64,000 nucleotides of DNA from Streptomyces griseochromogenes (GCF_001542625.1 NZ_CP016279.1:8680001-8744000); one strand, 5' to 3'. Positions 44,810 through 53,066 are shown, counted from the first letter of the stretch. Translations and numbers: made by a program. Notes: generated by a model not told the origin, from the sequence alone.

Positions 44810-45022
44810 CTACGACGCGTCGGCGTGCAGGTTCATCGGGCCGTAGATCTCGGTGTTCTCCTCGAACAGCCGTACCTGGTCCGCGCCGCCCTCCAGCAGC
44901 GCCTTCCAGTACTCGCCGATCCAGGACTCGGCGTCGCCCTGGGTGGTGAAGTCCTCCGGCTGCACCGCGGGCTGGACCTCCGTCCCGTCGGCCTTCTCGA
45001 ACCGCCACGTCCATGCCGTCAT
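44810..45022 (-). CDS. Small conserved protein of unknown function (70 residues)
   Basis: The 70-residue acidic protein begins MTAWTWRFEKADGTEVQP and ends PMNLHADAS. It has several aromatic residues (WIGEYWKALLEGG) and no membrane helix or Cys. The ribosome site AAAGGAGG, 6 bases before the ATG, is the strongest in the window, so high translation is expected. Similar small proteins are common in Streptomyces, but no function is known to me. It is divergent from the MBL-CobU gene. Confidence 0.85.
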   Translation of the reverse strand: MTAWTWRFEKADGTEVQPAVQPEDFTTQGDAESWIGEYWKALLEGGADQVRLFEENTEIYGPMNLHADAS

Positions 45023-45112
45023 GTGAGCCTCCTTTGATCCACGTCGCCGTCCGAGCGTATTCGCTCCGCGGGGTCGGCCGTTAGATCACCTCAGGTCGTG
45101 CCGAGAACTGCG

Positions 45113-45217
45113 GGCCGGTGGGGGCTGGTCGCTCCCCCGAGTTCTCGGCTTCGCTCGAACCCGGGGGGGACCCCATCGCGGCGGAGCCGCACATCGATAC
45201 GGCCCCGCGCCCCTTAG
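45113..45217 (+). repeat. Left copy of an inverted repeat of about 105 bp flanking the cobU fusion
   Basis: The sequence includes GGTCGCTCCCCCGAGTTCTC, a hairpin-forming CCCCCGAGTTC/GAACCCGGGGG, GCGGCGGAGCCGC, ACATCGATAC and GGCCCCGCGCCCCTTAGGGC. It is nearly identical, in reverse orientation, to 46481-46589. The last part is the short form of the dispersed repeat. It lies where the promoter of the MBL-cobU gene would be expected. Confidence 0.85.
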
Positions 45218-45250
45218 GGCGCTGCGGATGAGCGGCGCCTGCGAGGACGG

Positions 45251-46468
45251 GTGAAAATCGATCTCGTGGAAGTGACTTTGCTCGGTACCGGTGCTCCTGC
45301 GGGGCTGCCCCGCCCCGACTGTCCCTGTGCGGTGTGTGCGAGCGCGTTGGGGGCGGACGCGCGGGCGGCCACCGCGTTGCTGGTGGACGGGACGCTGCTG
45401 CTCGATCTGACGCCGGGGGCGGCGTTCGCGGCCGCGCGGTCCGGGCATTCGCTGGGCGGGGTACGGCAGGTGCTGCTGTCGCATCCGCACGACGGGCCCG
45501 CGATGGAGGTGCCGGCCGGGCTGCCGCAGCCCGGGCGGGTGCCGGACGGGCGGGAGTTGGCGCTGCTGACGGGGCATCGGGTGCGGGCCGTGGCGATGGA
45601 CGCGGGCGGCACCGGGTACGCGGTGACCGGGCCGGACGGTCAGCGGCTGCTGTACCTGCCGCCGGGCGGGGCGCCGGCCGGTCTGGAGGAGGCCACGGCG
45701 GAGACGTACCACATGGTGCTGGCCGACGTCGTGGGCCGCCCGGACGCGCTGGCCCGGCTGCGGGCGGTCGGTTCCCTCACGCCTACGACGGATGTGATCG
45801 CCGTTCATCTGGACCACGACGTGCCGCAGGGCGCCGAGGTACGGCGGCGGCTCGCGGCGGCGGGGGCGCGGGCCGTGCCGGACGGTACGACGCTGGTGGT
45901 CGGGGCGTACGAGGAGGTGCCGGACGTGCCGCGGCGGACGCTGGTGCTGGGCGGGGCGCGCTCGGGGAAGTCGGTGGAGGCCGAGCGGCGGCTGGAGGCG
46001 TTCCCCGAGGTGCTGTACGTGGCGACGGGCGGCACGCGCGGCGGCGACACCGAGTGGGCGGAGCGGGTGGCCGCGCACCGGGAGCGGCGGCCGGGGTCCT
46101 GGCGTACGACGGAGACGACCGATCTGGTGCCGCTGCTGGCCGTGGAGGGGCCGCCGCTGCTGATCGACTGTCTGTCGCTGTGGCTGACGGACGCGATGGA
46201 CGAGGTCGGGGCGTGGGACGACGCGGAGTGGGCGGACGGCGGCGAGAAGGCACTGCGCGAGCGGGTGCGGGAGCTGATGTCGGCGGTGCGGGCCACTCGG
46301 CGGACCGTGGTGGCCGTGTCCAACGAGGTGGGTTCCGGGATCGTGCCGGCGACGGCGTCCGGGCGGCGGTACCGGGATGAACTCGGACGGCTGAACGCGG
46401 CGTTCGCGAGTGAGTGCGAGCAGGTGCTGCTGGTGGTGGCGGGGCAGGCTGTGGTGCTGCGGGGCTGA
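45251..46468 (+). CDS. cobU: Metallo-beta-lactamase-like domain fused to CobU (adenosylcobinamide kinase/guanylyltransferase)
   Basis: The 405-residue protein has a C-terminal CobU domain (about 228-405) with P-loop GGARSGKS (234-241), LIDCLSLWLTDAM and SNEVGSGIVPATASGRRYRDELG. It phosphorylates and guanylylates adenosylcobinamide in the nucleotide-loop pathway. The N-terminal domain (1-215) resembles PhnP-like metallo-beta-lactamases (LLGTGAPAGLPRPDCPCAVC, then LSHPHDGPA). The canonical HxHxDH is degenerate (HPHDGP, 78-83), so it may bind zinc poorly or not hydrolyse. The GTG start has GAGGA only three bases upstream. The gene is bracketed by inverted repeats. Confidence 0.9.
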   Translation: MKIDLVEVTLLGTGAPAGLPRPDCPCAVCASALGADARAATALLVDGTLLLDLTPGAAFAAARSGHSLGGVRQVLLSHPHDGPAMEVPAGLPQPGRVPDGRELALLTGHRVRAVAMDAGGTGYAVTGPDGQRLLYLPPGGAPAGLEEATAETYHMVLADVVGRPDALARLRAVGSLTPTTDVIAVHLDHDVPQGAEVRRRLAAAGARAVPDGTTLVVGAYEEVPDVPRRTLVLGGARSGKSVEAERRLEAFPEVLYVATGGTRGGDTEWAERVAAHRERRPGSWRTTETTDLVPLLAVEGPPLLIDCLSLWLTDAMDEVGAWDDAEWADGGEKALRERVRELMSAVRATRRTVVAVSNEVGSGIVPATASGRRYRDELGRLNAAFASECEQVLLVVAGQAVVLRG

Positions 46469-46480
46469 GAAGGCCAAGAG

Positions 46481-46589
46481 CCCCGAAGGGGCGCGGGGCT
46501 GTATCGATGTGCGGCTCCGCCGCGATGGGGGTCCCCCCGGGTTCGAGCGAAGCCGAGAACTCGGGGGAGCGACCAGCCCCCGCCGGGCC
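46481..46589 (-). repeat. Right copy of the inverted repeat flanking the cobU fusion
   Basis: It starts with CCCCGAAGGGGCGCGGGG and continues with TATCGATGTGCGGCTCCGCC, a G-run, GGGTTCGAGCGAAGCC and TCGGGGGAGCGACCAGCCCC, the reverse complement of the left copy with few differences. It begins 12 bases after the cobU stop and ends 5 bases before the convergent methyltransferase stop, so it probably also acts as a terminator. Confidence 0.85.
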
Positions 46590-46593
46590 GCGG

Positions 46594-47586
46594 TCAGCCG
46601 ACGGCGTCCGTCCCCTTCCGGGCCACGACCCGGTACGCGTTGGAGACGCGGGTGAGGCCGGACAGGGGGGCGAGAAGGTGGTCCACGGCCGAGGCCAGCG
46701 CCAGCGCGGGCGCTGCGGGGGCTCTCAGGATCGGGTGGAAGTGGGCCAGCACCAGGGAGAGCGCCGCTGAGAGGTCGTAGGGGATGTGGGGGGCTCTGCG
46801 GTCCGTGACGAGGACCGTGCAGCCCTGGGCCTCCAGTTCCGCGCGCAGGTTGGCCAGGGGCATCAGGTGGAGGTGGCGGGGCTGGCCGTAGGGCAGCCAC
46901 CATCTGCCGAGCAGTGTGGCGAACGCGCAGCGCGGGTCGGGGACTTCGACCACGAGGTGGCCGCCGGGACGCAGCGCGGTGAGGGCGGCGCGCAGTTCGG
47001 CGCGGGGGTCGGGGGCGTGTTCCAGGTGGTGGAACATGCTGAGCACGTCGTAGCGGGCGCGCAGCCGGGCCGCCATCCCCGGGGTGGTCAGATAGCCGCG
47101 GTGGGCCTCCTCGACCCGGCCCTCCAGCAGCGCCTGTTCCACACGGGCGGTCGGGTCCAGACCGTCGAAGCTGGTGTAGGGGAAGAACTCCTTCGCCGCC
47201 TCCGGGAAGCGGGCGTGGCCCGTGCCCACGTCCAGCCAGCTCTCCGGCTCGTGCAGCGCCGACAGCGCGTGGGCCGTGGCGCGGTGGCGGCGGCGGACCG
47301 CACCGGCGGAGAGGATGCGGGCGGCGAACTCCTCCAGGTGCCGTTCGTAGAAGTCCCGGTGGTAGAAGGCGAGGCCCTCCGCCGTGAGCCGGGGGTTCTG
47401 GAAGGCGTGGCGGCAGTCGCGGCACTCGTCGACGGCGAAGGTGCCCGGCCGGTGCCGCAGCGGGTCGGTGGCGCGCATCCGGGTGCGCAGGCGCGGGGAT
47501 CCGCACCACGGGCAGTCCTCGCGGTGCGGCTCCTGGAAGGGGTCGTTCGGGCCGGTGGCCCGCGGGGCGAGGGGCGAGGGCGGCAT
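46594..47586 (-). CDS. Class I SAM-dependent methyltransferase with N-terminal zinc ribbon
   Basis: The 330-residue protein has an N-terminal four-Cys zinc ribbon (CPWCG and CRDC, about residues 20-52) followed by a methyltransferase domain (SWLDVGTGHARFPEAAKEFF, SMFHHLEHAPDPRAELRAAL, GGHLVVEVPDP). This plan is found in sugar or small-molecule C-methyltransferases; the substrate is unknown. ATG 47586 is chosen because AAAGGGAG precedes it at 6-7 bases. It is convergent with the cobU fusion across the right repeat copy and divergent from cobT. Confidence 0.83.
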   Translation of the reverse strand: MPPSPLAPRATGPNDPFQEPHREDCPWCGSPRLRTRMRATDPLRHRPGTFAVDECRDCRHAFQNPRLTAEGLAFYHRDFYERHLEEFAARILSAGAVRRRHRATAHALSALHEPESWLDVGTGHARFPEAAKEFFPYTSFDGLDPTARVEQALLEGRVEEAHRGYLTTPGMAARLRARYDVLSMFHHLEHAPDPRAELRAALTALRPGGHLVVEVPDPRCAFATLLGRWWLPYGQPRHLHLMPLANLRAELEAQGCTVLVTDRRAPHIPYDLSAALSLVLAHFHPILRAPAAPALALASAVDHLLAPLSGLTRVSNAYRVVARKGTDAVG

Positions 47587-47706
47587 GGGCGGCTCCCTTT
47601 GCGACATTCCGCTGCAAACCGGAACGTATGGGATCCCGATCTTGGGTGCAAAGACGTCGCGAGGGTGTGGTGGCGGTGTGGCGCGGAAGGCGTCGATCGC
47701 TGCCGG

Positions 47707-47712
47707 TACTGT
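47707..47712 (+). promoter_or_regulatory. -10 element for a leaderless cobT transcript
   Basis: TACTGT ends 7 bases before the cobT ATG (47720) and there is no ribosome site. No cobalamin riboswitch is found in the 130 bases upstream. Confidence 0.5.
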
Positions 47713-47719
47713 TCGGCGA

Positions 47720-48829
47720 ATGAGCAGCCTTAATCTGGACGACTTCACCGATCTGATCGAGCGCCCGGACGGTGGCGTGCGCCGTGACGCCGAGGCCCGG
47801 CGGGAGCGCCAGATCGTGCCGCCCGGGGCGCTCGGGCGCCTGGACGAGCTGGGCGAGTGGCTGGCCGCCGCGCAGAGTGCCGTACCGGTGCGGACGGTCG
47901 AGCGGCCGCGGGTGGTTCTGTTCGCCGGTGACCACGGGATCGCCGGACTCGGTGTCTCGGCGCGGCCCGCGGGCAGCGCCGCGGAGCTGGTGCGGGCGGT
48001 GCTGGAGGGGGGCAGCGCGGTGTCGGTGCTCGCGCGCCGCCTCGACGTGCCGGTGCGGGTCGTGGACATGGCTCTGGACTGCCCGCCGGACGCCTTCCCG
48101 GAGGACGTCGTACGCCACCGGGTACGGCGTGGCAGCGGTCGCATCGACATCGAGGACGCGCTCACCCCGGACGAGGCCGAGGCGGCCTTCCGGGCGGGTG
48201 TCGCCGTCGCCGACGAGGAGGCCGACTCGGGGACGGACCTGGTGGTGCTCGGTGATGTGAGCGTGGGCGGGACCACGGCGGCCGCCGTGCTGATCGCCGC
48301 GCTGTGCGGGACCGACGCGTCGGTGGTGACCGGGCGGGGCGGGCAGGCCATCGACGACCTGGCGTGGATGCGCAAGTGCGCGGCGATCCGGGACGCGCTG
48401 CGCCGGGCGCGGCCGGTGCTCGGGGATCAGCTGCAGCTGCTCGCGACCGTGGGCGGGGCCGATCTGGCCGCGATGACCGGGTTCCTGCTGCAGGCGGCGG
48501 TGCGGAAGCTGCCGGTGATCCTGGACGGTGTGGTCGCCGCCGCGTGTGCGCTGGTCGCCCAGCGGGTGGCGTTCCGGGCGCCGGACTGGTGGCTGGCCGG
48601 GCACGACAGCGGGGAGCCCGGGCAGGCGAAGGCGCTGGACCGGATGGCGCTGGAGCCGTTGCTGGAGCAGGGCGTGAAGGTCGGCGAAGGGGTGGGGGCG
48701 CTGCTGGCGCTGCCCCTGGTGCGGGCCGCCGCCGCGCTGGCCGCCGAACTGCCCGAGAAGGCTCCGGAGGAGGCCGGGGAGGACAAGGAGAAGGCGGCGG
48801 AGCAGGCGGACGAACAGGCGGACGAGTAG
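47720..48829 (+). CDS. cobT: Nicotinate-nucleotide-dimethylbenzimidazole phosphoribosyltransferase
   Basis: The 369-residue enzyme makes alpha-ribazole phosphate for the lower ligand of cobalamin. Recognisable parts are FAGDHGIAGLGVSARPAG, LGDVSVGGTTAAAVL, VGGADLAAMTGFLLQAA and the catalytic Glu in KVGEGVGALLALPL. The last 25 residues are a charged tail (EAGEDKEKAAEQADEQADE) not needed for the fold. The N-terminus is slightly longer than in enteric CobT. It works with CobU and CobS encoded nearby. Probably leaderless. Confidence 0.94.
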   Translation: MSSLNLDDFTDLIERPDGGVRRDAEARRERQIVPPGALGRLDELGEWLAAAQSAVPVRTVERPRVVLFAGDHGIAGLGVSARPAGSAAELVRAVLEGGSAVSVLARRLDVPVRVVDMALDCPPDAFPEDVVRHRVRRGSGRIDIEDALTPDEAEAAFRAGVAVADEEADSGTDLVVLGDVSVGGTTAAAVLIAALCGTDASVVTGRGGQAIDDLAWMRKCAAIRDALRRARPVLGDQLQLLATVGGADLAAMTGFLLQAAVRKLPVILDGVVAAACALVAQRVAFRAPDWWLAGHDSGEPGQAKALDRMALEPLLEQGVKVGEGVGALLALPLVRAAAALAAELPEKAPEEAGEDKEKAAEQADEQADE

Positions 48830-48966
48830 CGGGCCCCACGCCCGAGCCGGCGCCGCCGGACCGCAACCGGCCGAACCGGGCGTTCTCGTGCGGGCGAAGC
48901 CGCGCGGCGACGGTGAGGGCGTCAGCCGGACCGGTGGGAAAAGTGTGGTTCGCCGGGGCAGCCCCA

Positions 48967-48972
48967 TATGAT
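48967..48972 (+). promoter_or_regulatory. -10 element for a leaderless mprF-like transcript
   Basis: TATGAT ends 8 bases before ATG 48981; the bases between are CTCCCCC, which cannot act as a ribosome site. Confidence 0.5.
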
Positions 48973-48980
48973 CCTCCCCC

Positions 48981-50777
48981 ATGGGAGATGCCCGAATTGC
49001 CGTGGAGCAGCAGGCCGAGCCGGAACGGGCCGGTGAGCAGGGGCGGCGGTCCACCGGGGCTTCACAGCGGGCCGCCGCCTTCGCCGTCTGGTACTTGAGA
49101 GCCGTCGCCTTCGTCAACTTCCTCAGCGCGGTGTGGGTGTCACTGGGCCAGGACGTGCGCCGGCACAACCAGGAGAACTTCTTCACGCCGTACCTGCTGA
49201 CCGCCGGGTTCGCCTCGGGCGTCTTCACCGCGTTCCTCGCGATCACCATGCGGCGGCGCAAACGGGCCGCATGGATCCTGAACCTGGTGCTCAGCGGGTC
49301 CTTCCTGGCCCTGTTCGCCTTCGCGATGGCGTTCCCCGAGATCAGACAGTACGCACAGAACTGGATCTCCCTGGTCCTGACGGCGGCCTTCGTCGCGGCC
49401 CTGCTGACCGGGCGGCGGGAGTTCTACGCCAAGGGCGACCGGTCCAATCCACGGCTCGCCGCGACGGTCGCCGTCGGCGGCGGGCTGCTCGCCTCGCTGC
49501 TGGCCGGGGTCCTGGTGACGATCACCAACCAGGCGCCGGACGCGGCCCGTTCGACGTTCCTGGAGCGCTGGCACTACGGCACCCTGCGGCTGGTGTCGGT
49601 GGCCGCGGACGAGAACCACTTCCCGGGGATCGAGCCGCCCAACTGGGTCAATGTGGCGATCAACGTGCTCAGCACGATCCTCGTCCTCGCCGTCTTCTAC
49701 GCCGCCTTCCGCTCCCGGCGGGCCGTCGACCCGCTCACCGAGGACGACGAGACACGGCTACGGGCCCTGCTGGAGCGGCACGGCGAGCGGGACTCGCTCG
49801 GCTACTTCGCGCTGCGCCGGGAGAAGAGCGTGGTGTGGTCGCCGACGGGCAAGGCGGCCGTCGCCTACCGGGTGCTCGGCGGGGTGAGCCTCGCCTCCGG
49901 GGATCCGCTGGGTGACCCGGAGGCGTGGCCGGGGGCGATCGCGCCGTGGCTGGCCGAGGCGCGGGCGCACGGGTGGATCCCGGCGGTGATGGGGGCGGGC
50001 GAGGAAGCGGGGACGGTCTACGCCCGGCACGGGCTCGACGCGCTGGAACTCGGCGACGAGGCGATCGTGGAAGTGGCCGAGTTCACCCTTGAGGGACGGG
50101 CGATGCGGACCGTCCGGCAGGCCTACAACCGGGTCGGACGGGCCGGGTACGAGGTGCGCATCCGGCGGCACGCGGACATCCCGGCACACGAGATGGCGTA
50201 CCTGATCGAGCGCGCGGACGACTGGCGGGACGGGGCGACCGAACGCGGCTTCAGCATGGCGCTCGGCCGGCTCGGGGACCCCGGGGACGGGCAGTGCGTG
50301 ATGCTGGAGTGCACGGACGCCGAGGGGACGCTGCGCGCGCTGCTCTCCTTCGTGCCCTGGGGACCGCAGGGCCTGTCCCTGGACCTCATGCGGCGCGACC
50401 GGGACTCCGAGAACGGGCTGATGGAGTTCATGGTCATCGAGCTGTTGCGCCGGGCCGGCGAGATCAAGATCACCCAAGTCTCACTCAACTTCGCGGTGTT
50501 CCGGTCGGTCTTCGAACGTGGCGCGCGCCTCGGTGCCGGTCCGGTGCTGAGGCTGTGGCGGTCGCTGCTCAGCTTCTTCTCCCGCTGGTGGCAGATCGAG
50601 TCGCTGTACCGCGCCAACGCCAAGTACCGGCCCATCTGGGAGCCGCGGTTCCTGCTCTTCGAGAAGAGCGCGGACCTGCTGCGCATCGGCCTCGCCGCGG
50701 CCCGCGCGGAGGGCTTCCTGGAGGCGCCGGGACTGCCGAAATGGCTGCACCGCAGGCACCTGGAAACGCACCGATGA
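48981..50777 (+). CDS. MprF-like phosphatidylglycerol lysyltransferase (DUF2156)
   Basis: The 598-residue protein has six or so membrane helices in the first 235 residues and a C-terminal GNAT-like DUF2156 domain (about 260-590, with YFALRREKSVVWSPTGKAAV, GDPLGDPEAWPGAI and the conserved FSMALGRLGDPGDGQCVM). Full MprF proteins have more helices, so the flippase part is short here. It probably attaches lysine or another aminoacyl group from tRNA to phosphatidylglycerol, lowering the negative charge of the membrane. It is followed after 10 bases by a rhomboid-like gene. Confidence 0.88.
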   Translation: MGDARIAVEQQAEPERAGEQGRRSTGASQRAAAFAVWYLRAVAFVNFLSAVWVSLGQDVRRHNQENFFTPYLLTAGFASGVFTAFLAITMRRRKRAAWILNLVLSGSFLALFAFAMAFPEIRQYAQNWISLVLTAAFVAALLTGRREFYAKGDRSNPRLAATVAVGGGLLASLLAGVLVTITNQAPDAARSTFLERWHYGTLRLVSVAADENHFPGIEPPNWVNVAINVLSTILVLAVFYAAFRSRRAVDPLTEDDETRLRALLERHGERDSLGYFALRREKSVVWSPTGKAAVAYRVLGGVSLASGDPLGDPEAWPGAIAPWLAEARAHGWIPAVMGAGEEAGTVYARHGLDALELGDEAIVEVAEFTLEGRAMRTVRQAYNRVGRAGYEVRIRRHADIPAHEMAYLIERADDWRDGATERGFSMALGRLGDPGDGQCVMLECTDAEGTLRALLSFVPWGPQGLSLDLMRRDRDSENGLMEFMVIELLRRAGEIKITQVSLNFAVFRSVFERGARLGAGPVLRLWRSLLSFFSRWWQIESLYRANAKYRPIWEPRFLLFEKSADLLRIGLAAARAEGFLEAPGLPKWLHRRHLETHR

Positions 50778-50787
50778 GGAACCCTTG

Positions 50788-51516
50788 ATGAGGACGCTCG
50801 CCCGCTGGGCCCATGCCGAGTGGGGGCTGCTGTACGTCACCGTGCGCGAGCCCCTGCTCAAACGGAGCCTGCGGGCGGCTCCGATGACGTTCTGGGCGGT
50901 GTGCCTGACCGCGCTCCTGCAGTACGTGCAGAACCGGCCGTGGGGCTATCAGTTCGTGCAGAACGTGGGTGCGGTACGGGCCGAGGACCCGCTGGGGCTG
51001 GCCCTGCTGCGCACGCCCCTGTCGCTGTTCGTCCCGGCGCTCGACCTTCCGGTGTGGGGTGCGCTGGCGCAGATCCTGCTGGTGTTCGGGATCGCCGAGA
51101 TCTGCCTGGGCTGGTGGCGGACGCTGACCATCGCCTACGTCGCCACGCTCGCCGGGACGCTGTACGCGCGCCTCGGCATCGCGCTCGGCCCGCACGCCCC
51201 CTTCGGCCTTCCCTGGACGGACGCGCAGGTCGTGGACACCGGTCCGTCGGCGGCCGTGGTGGGGCTCGCCGTGTTCGTGGCGTGGCGGTACGGCGCCTAC
51301 GTGACGGCGGGCGCGGTGACCGTGGCGATGGTCGCCGAGGTGCTGATCAAGGAGAACCTGGCGGGCAAGGAGCACCTGGCCGCGCTGATGGCCGTGGGGA
51401 CGCTGTGCCTGCTGGCCGCGGCGCGGCACCGGTACGGGCGCCGGCTGCGGCCGCGTCACCGGTGGCCGGGCAGCCGTACCGGGCGCGGGTCGGGCTTGCC
51501 GCCGATCCAGTCCTGA
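50788..51516 (+). CDS. Rhomboid-like integral membrane protein
   Basis: The 242-residue protein has about six membrane helices. The fold resembles rhomboids (VFGIAEICLGWWRTLTIAYV, then DTGPSAAVVGLAVF where GxSx would be). The catalytic His and the HxxxN pair of active rhomboids are not evident, so it is probably a pseudoprotease. ATG 50788 has GAGGA about 8 bases upstream. It is probably co-transcribed with the mprF-like gene, and its 3' end overlaps a convergent membrane protein gene by 61 bases. Confidence 0.78.
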   Translation: MRTLARWAHAEWGLLYVTVREPLLKRSLRAAPMTFWAVCLTALLQYVQNRPWGYQFVQNVGAVRAEDPLGLALLRTPLSLFVPALDLPVWGALAQILLVFGIAEICLGWWRTLTIAYVATLAGTLYARLGIALGPHAPFGLPWTDAQVVDTGPSAAVVGLAVFVAWRYGAYVTAGAVTVAMVAEVLIKENLAGKEHLAALMAVGTLCLLAAARHRYGRRLRPRHRWPGSRTGRGSGLPPIQS

Positions 51517-52220
51517 AGGATGCGCCGGGGCCGGGCCCAGCGGCGGTCGTGGCGGTAGGCGCGCAGGGCGGCCTTGGCGCGGGCGCGGGGCCTGCGGCCG
51601 TAGAAGCGGCGGGCCCAGAGGGAGCCGGGGCGGGCCAGGCGGACGGCGCCGACGAACGCGATCAGGGGCACGATCACGCCGAAGATCGCGACGCGGGTCT
51701 TGCCCTTGCCCAGCGCGACCAGGGAGCAGAGGAAGTTCGCGCCGATGTTGGCGATGACGGTGCCCCGGTCCTGGAGTTCGTCCGCGGACAGGTCGTTCAC
51801 GCCGAACGGTGAGAATCCGGCCAGCAGCAGGCCGACCAGGGCGGCGGTGAGCACGACGGCCTCGACGCTCTGGCGGCCCTCCTCGCTCCAGTAGACGTCG
51901 GCCAGGTGCAGGATCAGCGCGAACTCGTCCAGGACGAGGCCCGCGCCCATGCCGAACAGGACCGCGGCGACGGCCCCGCCGACGGCGTGCCGGTCGCTGG
52001 CGACGGCGCCGAAGCCGCCGACGATCGTCAGGACGACCCCGGGGACCACGTGGTGGATGTGCAGCCCGCCCGCCTCGACGTTGCCGAAGGGCCCCTTGCC
52101 GGCCCGGATCATCCGGGTGATGACCCGGGTGACGAGGAAGGTGACGACGAAGGCGGTCAGGGCCAGCAGCAGTGGAAGCTTGCCCGGCTCAAGAATGTTC
52201 CGCTCCCACCACTGCCCCAT
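51456..52220 (-). CDS. Conserved integral membrane protein of unknown function
   Basis: The 254-residue protein has five or six membrane helices. His and Asp/Glu residues lie in or near helices (AGGLHIHHVVPGVVLTIVGG, GMGAGLVLDEFALILHLADV), suggestive of metal or proton binding. A very basic tail follows (ARAKAALRAYRHDRRWARPRR). I do not recognise a characterised family. The ATG starts MGQWWERNILEPGKLP. It overlaps the convergent rhomboid-like gene at the 3' end and is divergent from cobS. Confidence 0.82.
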   Translation of the reverse strand: MGQWWERNILEPGKLPLLLALTAFVVTFLVTRVITRMIRAGKGPFGNVEAGGLHIHHVVPGVVLTIVGGFGAVASDRHAVGGAVAAVLFGMGAGLVLDEFALILHLADVYWSEEGRQSVEAVVLTAALVGLLLAGFSPFGVNDLSADELQDRGTVIANIGANFLCSLVALGKGKTRVAIFGVIVPLIAFVGAVRLARPGSLWARRFYGRRPRARAKAALRAYRHDRRWARPRRILQDWIGGKPDPRPVRLPGHR

Positions 52221-52268
52221 GTGCGCACTTTATCCCCGGGTGCGACAGGGGGTTCTCCGACGGCCCGG

Positions 52269-52274
52269 TACCCT
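52269..52274 (+). promoter_or_regulatory. -10 element for a leaderless cobS transcript
   Basis: TACCCT ends 6 bases before GTG 52281. No Shine-Dalgarno sequence and no cobalamin riboswitch are present in the 60 bases between divergent genes. Confidence 0.5.
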
Positions 52275-52280
52275 GCGCCG

Positions 52281-53066
52281 GTGCTCAAGACCTCCCCTCT
52301 CGACGGCCTTCGCTTCGCCTTCGGCACGCTCACCGTGCTGCCCGTCCGGGTGCACCGCTGGGACCGGCAGGCCGCCCGCGGGGGCATGCTGAGCGCCCCG
52401 GTGGCCGGACTGGTCGTCGGCGGCTGTGCGGCGGGGCTCGGGCTGCTGCTGCTCTTCCTGGGCGCCGGTGAACCGCTCGCCGCCGTCGCCTCGGTCGCCG
52501 TACCGGCGGCGCTGACCCGAGGGCTGCACCTGGACGGGCTCGCGGACACGGCGGACGGGCTGGGCAGCGGCAAGCCCGCCGAGGACGCACTGCGGATCAT
52601 GAAGCGGTCGGACATCGGGCCGTTCGGAGTGATCACCCTCGTCCTGGTGCTGACGGCCCAGGCCGCCGTACTGGCGCAGCTCTACGGCGACTCCTGGGCG
52701 CGCGGCGCCGCGGCGGCGGTGACCTCGGCGGTCGCGGCCCGGCTCGCACTCACCTGGGCCGCCCGCACCGGGGTGCCCGCGGCCCGCCCGGAGGGGCTCG
52801 GGGCAGCGGTCGCCGGGGTGGTGCCGGTGCCGGGCGCGCTGGCCGTCGCGGCCGTCTGCACGCTCGCCGCGGCCGCCTGGGGGACGGCCTTCGGCCCGCA
52901 CGGCGCACTGCGCGCCGCGGCCGCGGTGCCGCTGTCCCTCGCCGCCGCCGAACTCCTGCTGCGCCACTGCACGCGCCGGTTCGGCGGGGTCACCGGTGAC
53001 GTGTTCGGCGCTCTCGCGGAGACGGCGGCGACGACCGCGCTCGTGGTGCTGTCCCTGGGTCGCTAG
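52281..53066 (+). CDS. cobS: Adenosylcobinamide-GDP ribazoletransferase (cobalamin synthase)
   Basis: The 261-residue membrane enzyme joins adenosylcobinamide-GDP with alpha-ribazole to give cobalamin. Typical motifs are PVRVHRWDRQAARGG, RGLHLDGLADTADGLGSG and the DxxxD-like MKRSDIGPFGVITLVL; about seven membrane helices follow. It is separated from cobT by three genes but serves the same short pathway. GTG 52281 is the only start near the conserved N-terminus. Confidence 0.93.
   Translation: MLKTSPLDGLRFAFGTLTVLPVRVHRWDRQAARGGMLSAPVAGLVVGGCAAGLGLLLLFLGAGEPLAAVASVAVPAALTRGLHLDGLADTADGLGSGKPAEDALRIMKRSDIGPFGVITLVLVLTAQAAVLAQLYGDSWARGAAAAVTSAVAARLALTWAARTGVPAARPEGLGAAVAGVVPVPGALAVAAVCTLAAAAWGTAFGPHGALRAAAAVPLSLAAAELLLRHCTRRFGGVTGDVFGALAETAATTALVVLSLGR

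Noticed and set aside
45023..45250. Cobalamin riboswitch before the cobU fusion
   Set aside because: No B12-box-like GCCACTG core is present; the region is occupied by the inverted repeat.
45113..46589. Insertion sequence around cobU
   Set aside because: The inverted repeats are there, but the enclosed gene is a cobalamin enzyme, there is no transposase, and no clear target duplication was seen.
45086..49261. A 1391-codon open frame on the minus strand
   Set aside because: It spans intergenic repeats, is antisense to cobU and cobT and covers the methyltransferase gene in another frame. The protein is Pro/Arg-rich noise.
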